Below are positions 4,512-6,619 of a DNA stretch of 6,619 nt, in pieces. The stretch's first letter is position 1. Each line of letters starts with the position of its first letter. The notes beneath the pieces are model-generated. The model saw only the letters and a list, made by a program, of their open reading frames with translations, was not told the origin of the DNA and did not search any database. The DNA is taken from positions 1 to 6,619 of the forward strand of contig JACQUR010000500.1 in assembly GCA_016210245.1 (NCBI GenBank). The letters run 5' to 3'. The position numbers and the translations under genes are program-made. This stretch comes from Chloroflexota bacterium (GTDB lineage: Bacteria; Chloroflexota; UBA6077; JACQUR01).

Positions 4512-5355
4512 GCGCACGGCCGACCTGGGCGACCTGCGCCTGGCCTACTCCGAGTGGCCCGGCCAGGGGCGGCCGCTGGTGCTGCTCCACGGCCTGGCCT
4601 CCAACCGCCACATCTGGGATCTGGTCGCGCCGCACCTGGCGCCGCGCTTCCGCGTGCTCGCCCCGGACCAGCGCGGCCATGGCGAGAGCGACAAGCCGGA
4701 CCAGGGCTACGACGTCGCCACGCCGGCCGCCGACCTGGAGTGCTTCCTCCAGGCCGCAGGGGTCGAGCAGCCCGTGCTGGTGGGCCATTCCTGGGGCGCC
4801 GGCGTGGCCCTCGTCTACGCGGCCACTCGCCCGGAGGCGGTGGCGGCGCTGGTGCTGGTGGACGGGGGCTTCGCCGACTTGCAGGCCACAGACCGAAGCT
4901 GGGAGCAGGTCGAGCGCGAGCTAGCCCCACCGCAGCTCGCCGGCATGGCGCGCCCGGAGTTCCTGGCCAGGGTGCGGAGCGGGCCGCTGGGCGGACTGTG
5001 GTCGCCGACGGTGGAGGCGATCGTGCTGGCCAACTTCCAGGTCGACCCGCAGGACCGCATCTCCCCGCGCCTCACCCGCGAGCGCCACATGCAACTCGTC
5101 CGCGCCCTGTGGGAGCTGCGTCCGTCCGAGCTGTGGCCGCGCCTGCGCTGCCCCACGCTGCTGCTGCCGGCCCGGCGCCAGCCCGAGAACGAGCGGGAGG
5201 CTGCCTTCCTGGAGCGGAAAGCGGCGGGCGTGGCCGCGGCCGAGCGGCTGATCCCGCGGGCGGCCGTCCACTGGATGGACGACACCATCCACGACATCCC
5301 ACTGCAGCGGCCGGAGGAGCTGGCGCGGGCCATCGCATCCCTCGCCGGGTTGTAG
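4501..5355 (+). CDS. Alpha/beta-fold hydrolase
   Basis: A 284-residue cytoplasmic alpha/beta hydrolase; the substrate is unknown. The oxyanion-hole motif LLHGLASN is at 28-35, followed by PDQRGHGESD (55-64). The nucleophile elbow is VGHSWGAG, with Ser97. The candidate catalytic His is His264 in TIHDIPLQRPEE. The acid is odd. After the strand PTLLLPA (218-224), where most members have a G-x-x-D motif, this protein has RRQPENERE with no Asp. Asp121 after the strand ALVLVDGG, or an acidic residue near 229-233, may substitute. The ATG at 4501 was chosen over the in-frame ATG at 4435 because the latter would overlap the DinB gene by 77 nt with a Ser/Arg-rich tail. The chosen start overlaps the DinB stop by 11 nt and lacks a strong Shine-Dalgarno, which points to translational coupling. 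Confidence 0.9.
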   Translation: MARRRTADLGDLRLAYSEWPGQGRPLVLLHGLASNRHIWDLVAPHLAPRFRVLAPDQRGHGESDKPDQGYDVATPAADLECFLQAAGVEQPVLVGHSWGAGVALVYAATRPEAVAALVLVDGGFADLQATDRSWEQVERELAPPQLAGMARPEFLARVRSGPLGGLWSPTVEAIVLANFQVDPQDRISPRLTRERHMQLVRALWELRPSELWPRLRCPTLLLPARRQPENEREAAFLERKAAGVAAAERLIPRAAVHWMDDTIHDIPLQRPEELARAIASLAGL

Positions 5356-5385
5356 GTTGAAGTCGACTACTGTCCTCTGGCCTGC

Positions 5386-5790
5386 TCATGATGTCTCACC
5401 GAATTCAGGCCCGCTGATGGAGATGCCTGGAACCCGTGAGAACTCATCCTGATTGTACGTGGCTACTGACCAGCCCAATGCCAGGGCGGTGGCGGCAACA
5501 ATCAGGTCATGCGGACCGATCAGCTTGCCGGAGCTGGCGAGATCAGCCCAGAGCTGTGCGTGGACACGCGCCGCGTGGAGGTCAAACGGCTTGACGGGGA
5601 TGGTACGGAGCACGTGTTCAACAAAGGCGTCGCGGCGCGCTCTGTTCCTGGGATCGGCGCGATGGACCCCGTGAAGCAGCTCGGAAGCCGTGATCGATAC
5701 GATACCGACTTCCTCGCCATCAGGGACAGACAACTGTAGGCCTGCCCGTTCAGCCCGGATGAGCACTGAGGTGTCTAGGAGTGTGCCCAC
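5386..5790 (-). CDS. vapC: VapC-type PIN-domain toxin
   Basis: PIN-domain toxins of type II systems are Mg-dependent ribonucleases that cut tRNA or rRNA when their antitoxin is lost. The 134-residue protein has the family's acidic centre: Asp6 in LLDTSVLI, Glu37 in TASELLHG and Asp95 in GPHDLIVAATAL. The C-terminal TYNQDEFSRVPG supplies Asn113/Asp115. All key residues are present, so the toxin looks active. The start is a GTG at 5788-5790 with no Shine-Dalgarno, overlapping the antitoxin stop by 16 nt. Translation is therefore probably coupled to the antitoxin, keeping toxin output below it. It converges with the alpha/beta hydrolase, with only 30 nt between their stops and no obvious terminator. 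The GC content here looks lower than in its neighbours, which fits horizontal acquisition. Confidence 0.9.
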   Translation of the reverse strand: MGTLLDTSVLIRAERAGLQLSVPDGEEVGIVSITASELLHGVHRADPRNRARRDAFVEHVLRTIPVKPFDLHAARVHAQLWADLASSGKLIGPHDLIVAATALALGWSVATYNQDEFSRVPGISISGPEFGETS

Positions 5791-6053
5791 GGATCGCTCG
5801 GGAGATTGCTCACCGACTTCCTGATCTCTTCCAGGTCCTCGGCGAAGGCCGGGTCCGGTTGGGGTCCGGCCCGCAGCGCGGCGAGGGCCTCGCCCCAGAG
5901 CACTCGCCCTGGAGCGGCCGCCTCGACCGGCCTGATCTGAGCGATGGGGCGGCCGTGGCGCTCGACCTCGAACGTCTCATTGAAGTGCTCGACTTGGTCG
6001 AGCACCTCGCTGAACTTCTTCGCTGCCGTGGTGGCGCTGATCCTCTTCGGCAT
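5775..6053 (-). CDS. Phd/YefM-family antitoxin
   Basis: The antitoxin partner of the VapC gene, it binds the toxin with its C-terminus and the operon promoter with its N-terminal domain. It has 92 residues from ATG 6051-6053. The N-terminal ISATTAAKKFSEVLDQVE (5-22) and FEVERHGRPIAQIRPV (28-43) are the characteristic Phd/YefM fold segments. The tail, from about 45 to 92, is rich in Ala, Pro and acidic residues, as expected of a flexible toxin-wrapping region. A TTG at 6087-6089 could extend the protein by 12 residues, but those bases form the promoter -35 box, and the Phd domain normally starts close to MPKRIS. There is no Shine-Dalgarno before the ATG, in keeping with a leaderless transcript. 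Autoregulation is expected from family knowledge, not shown here. Confidence 0.9.
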   Translation of the reverse strand: MPKRISATTAAKKFSEVLDQVEHFNETFEVERHGRPIAQIRPVEAAAPGRVLWGEALAALRAGPQPDPAFAEDLEEIRKSVSNLPSDPWAHS

Positions 6054-6057
6054 GCCC

Positions 6058-6080
6058 AAATCGTAAATCCGAAATTCCGA
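6058..6080. repeat. Degenerate heptamer tract in the TA promoter
   Basis: Read on the + strand it runs AAATCGT, AAATCCG, AAATTCCG. These are imperfect relatives of the AATCCGA units at 2076-2089. It occupies the -10 and most of the spacer of the TA promoter, and also contains the short inverted repeat CGGAATTTCG/CGAAATTCCG, a possible antitoxin operator. Confidence 0.5.
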
Positions 6081-6089
6081 TTTTGTCAA
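6060..6089 (-). promoter_or_regulatory. Toxin-antitoxin promoter, probably giving a leaderless mRNA
   Basis: On the minus strand there is a perfect TTGACA -35 (6084-6089), an 18-bp spacer and a TACGAT -10 (4 of 6 matches, 6060-6065). Only 6 nt separate the -10 from the antitoxin ATG (6051-6053), so transcription should begin at or within a base or two of the A of ATG. The spacer is a degenerate 7-bp repeat tract. Confidence 0.7.
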
Positions 6090-6134
6090 GGTCGGGGATC
6101 CGAGCCGCCGCCGTGTGAATGCTGGAAAGCGATA

Positions 6135-6156
6135 GGCGGGGCGTCCTCGCCCCGCC
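6135..6156 (-). terminator. Hairpin terminator after glutamine synthetase
   Basis: A 9-bp all-GC stem (6135-6143 with 6148-6156) closes a 4-nt loop, about 30 nt beyond the glutamine synthetase stop. Downstream on the minus strand there is only a short TATCGCTTTCC, not a true U-tract. It separates glnA transcription from the TA promoter that follows in the same direction. Confidence 0.6.
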
Positions 6157-6185
6157 CTCCCGTCCCAGCGAATCGGGAAACCGCT

Positions 6186-6619
6186 CTAGATGTCGTAGTA
6201 CAGGTGGAACTCGTATGGGTGCGGGCGCAGGCTGACCTGCTCCAGCTCGCGCTCGCGCTTGTACTCGATCCAGGTTTCGATCAGGTCCTCGGTGAACACA
6301 TCGCCCTTGAGCAGGTAATCGTGGTCCGCCTCCAGCGAGGCCAGCACCTCGCCCAGACTGCCCGGGGTGCTCTTGATCTTCGGCCGGTCCCCGTTCTCGT
6401 GGCCGAGCAGCTCGTACAGGTCCTCGTCGATCGGCTCGGGCGGCTCGATCTTGCGCTGCACGCCATCCAGGCCAGCCATCAGCATGGCGGCAAAGGCCAG
6501 GTACGGGTTGCACGACGGGTCGGGGGCGCGGAACTCGAGCCGCCGCGCAGCCGGCTTGCTCGAGTAGGTGGGGATGCGGATGCAGGCGCTGCGGTTGCGC
6601 TGGCTGTAAACCAGGTTGA
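6186..6619 (-). CDS. glnA: Glutamine synthetase type I, C-terminal part (5' end outside window)
   Basis: Glutamine synthetase joins ammonia to glutamate using ATP. About 143 C-terminal residues are present, from the window edge to the TAG at 6186-6188. The segment contains YSQRNRSACIRIP, RRLEFRAPDPSCNPYLAFAA and the closing LRPHPYEFHLYYDI, all diagnostic of bacterial type I enzymes. The arginines of NRSACIR and RRLEFR belong to the conserved active-site region. The region that carries the adenylylated tyrosine in regulated enzymes (NLYDLPPEE in enterobacteria) reads DLYELLGHE here. The Tyr (codon 6414-6416) is kept, but the Pro-Pro is lost and a few residues (GHENGDRPK) appear inserted. The 5' part of the gene, its promoter and most of the catalytic barrel lie beyond the right edge of the window. 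Confidence 0.95.
   Translation of the reverse strand, partial: NLVYSQRNRSACIRIPTYSSKPAARRLEFRAPDPSCNPYLAFAAMLMAGLDGVQRKIEPPEPIDEDLYELLGHENGDRPKIKSTPGSLGEVLASLEADHDYLLKGDVFTEDLIETWIEYKRERELEQVSLRPHPYEFHLYYDI

Noticed and set aside
4815..5333. 172-codon frame antisense to the hydrolase
   Set aside because: Ser/Arg-rich with no domain, and fully contained within the alpha/beta hydrolase, which has its family motifs in order.

Overview
This is a high-GC bacterial window that looks like Chloroflexota or a similar high-GC environmental lineage. That placement is an inference from gene content, long repeat-laden intergenic DNA and heptamer arrays. There is no rRNA or other phylogenetic marker to confirm it. 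No rRNA, tRNA, CRISPR array or transposase gene was recognised.

Layout, left to right. Positions 1-588 hold no convincing gene. They carry hairpin-forming DNA, including three copies of a 32-nt palindromic (REP-like) element. Next is a 57-residue CxxC...CxxC protein on the + strand (589-762, GTG start with a very good Shine-Dalgarno). A hairpin-rich convergent spacer follows. Then comes a secreted SH3/L,D-transpeptidase on the - strand (978-1721), a cell-wall cross-linking type of enzyme. A divergent spacer of about 400 bp contains a perfect 70-bp palindrome, a hexamer tandem repeat and a six-unit heptamer array. It leads into a polytopic GT-C-type membrane glycosyltransferase (about 2137-3834, start unresolved). 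Twelve bases after its stop there is a second perfect 70-bp palindrome.

A recognisable extended -10 promoter then precedes a two-gene operon: a DinB-like metalloprotein (4017-4511), overlapping by 11 nt with an alpha/beta hydrolase (4501-5355). On the opposite strand, convergent with this operon, lies a Phd/YefM-VapC toxin-antitoxin pair. Antitoxin 5775-6053 and toxin 5386-5790 overlap by 16 nt, and the promoter sits so close to the antitoxin ATG that the mRNA is probably leaderless. The window ends in the C-terminal part of glutamine synthetase (6186 to beyond 6619, - strand), followed by its hairpin terminator.

The genes do not form one pathway. The transpeptidase and glycosyltransferase both act at the cell envelope. 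DinB and the hydrolase are translationally coupled. The TA pair looks like an accessory insertion next to housekeeping glnA. The most unusual content is non-coding: two perfect palindromes with the same 34-2-34 architecture but different sequences, the three-copy REP-like cluster, and 7-bp tandem arrays at or near the starts of three genes.
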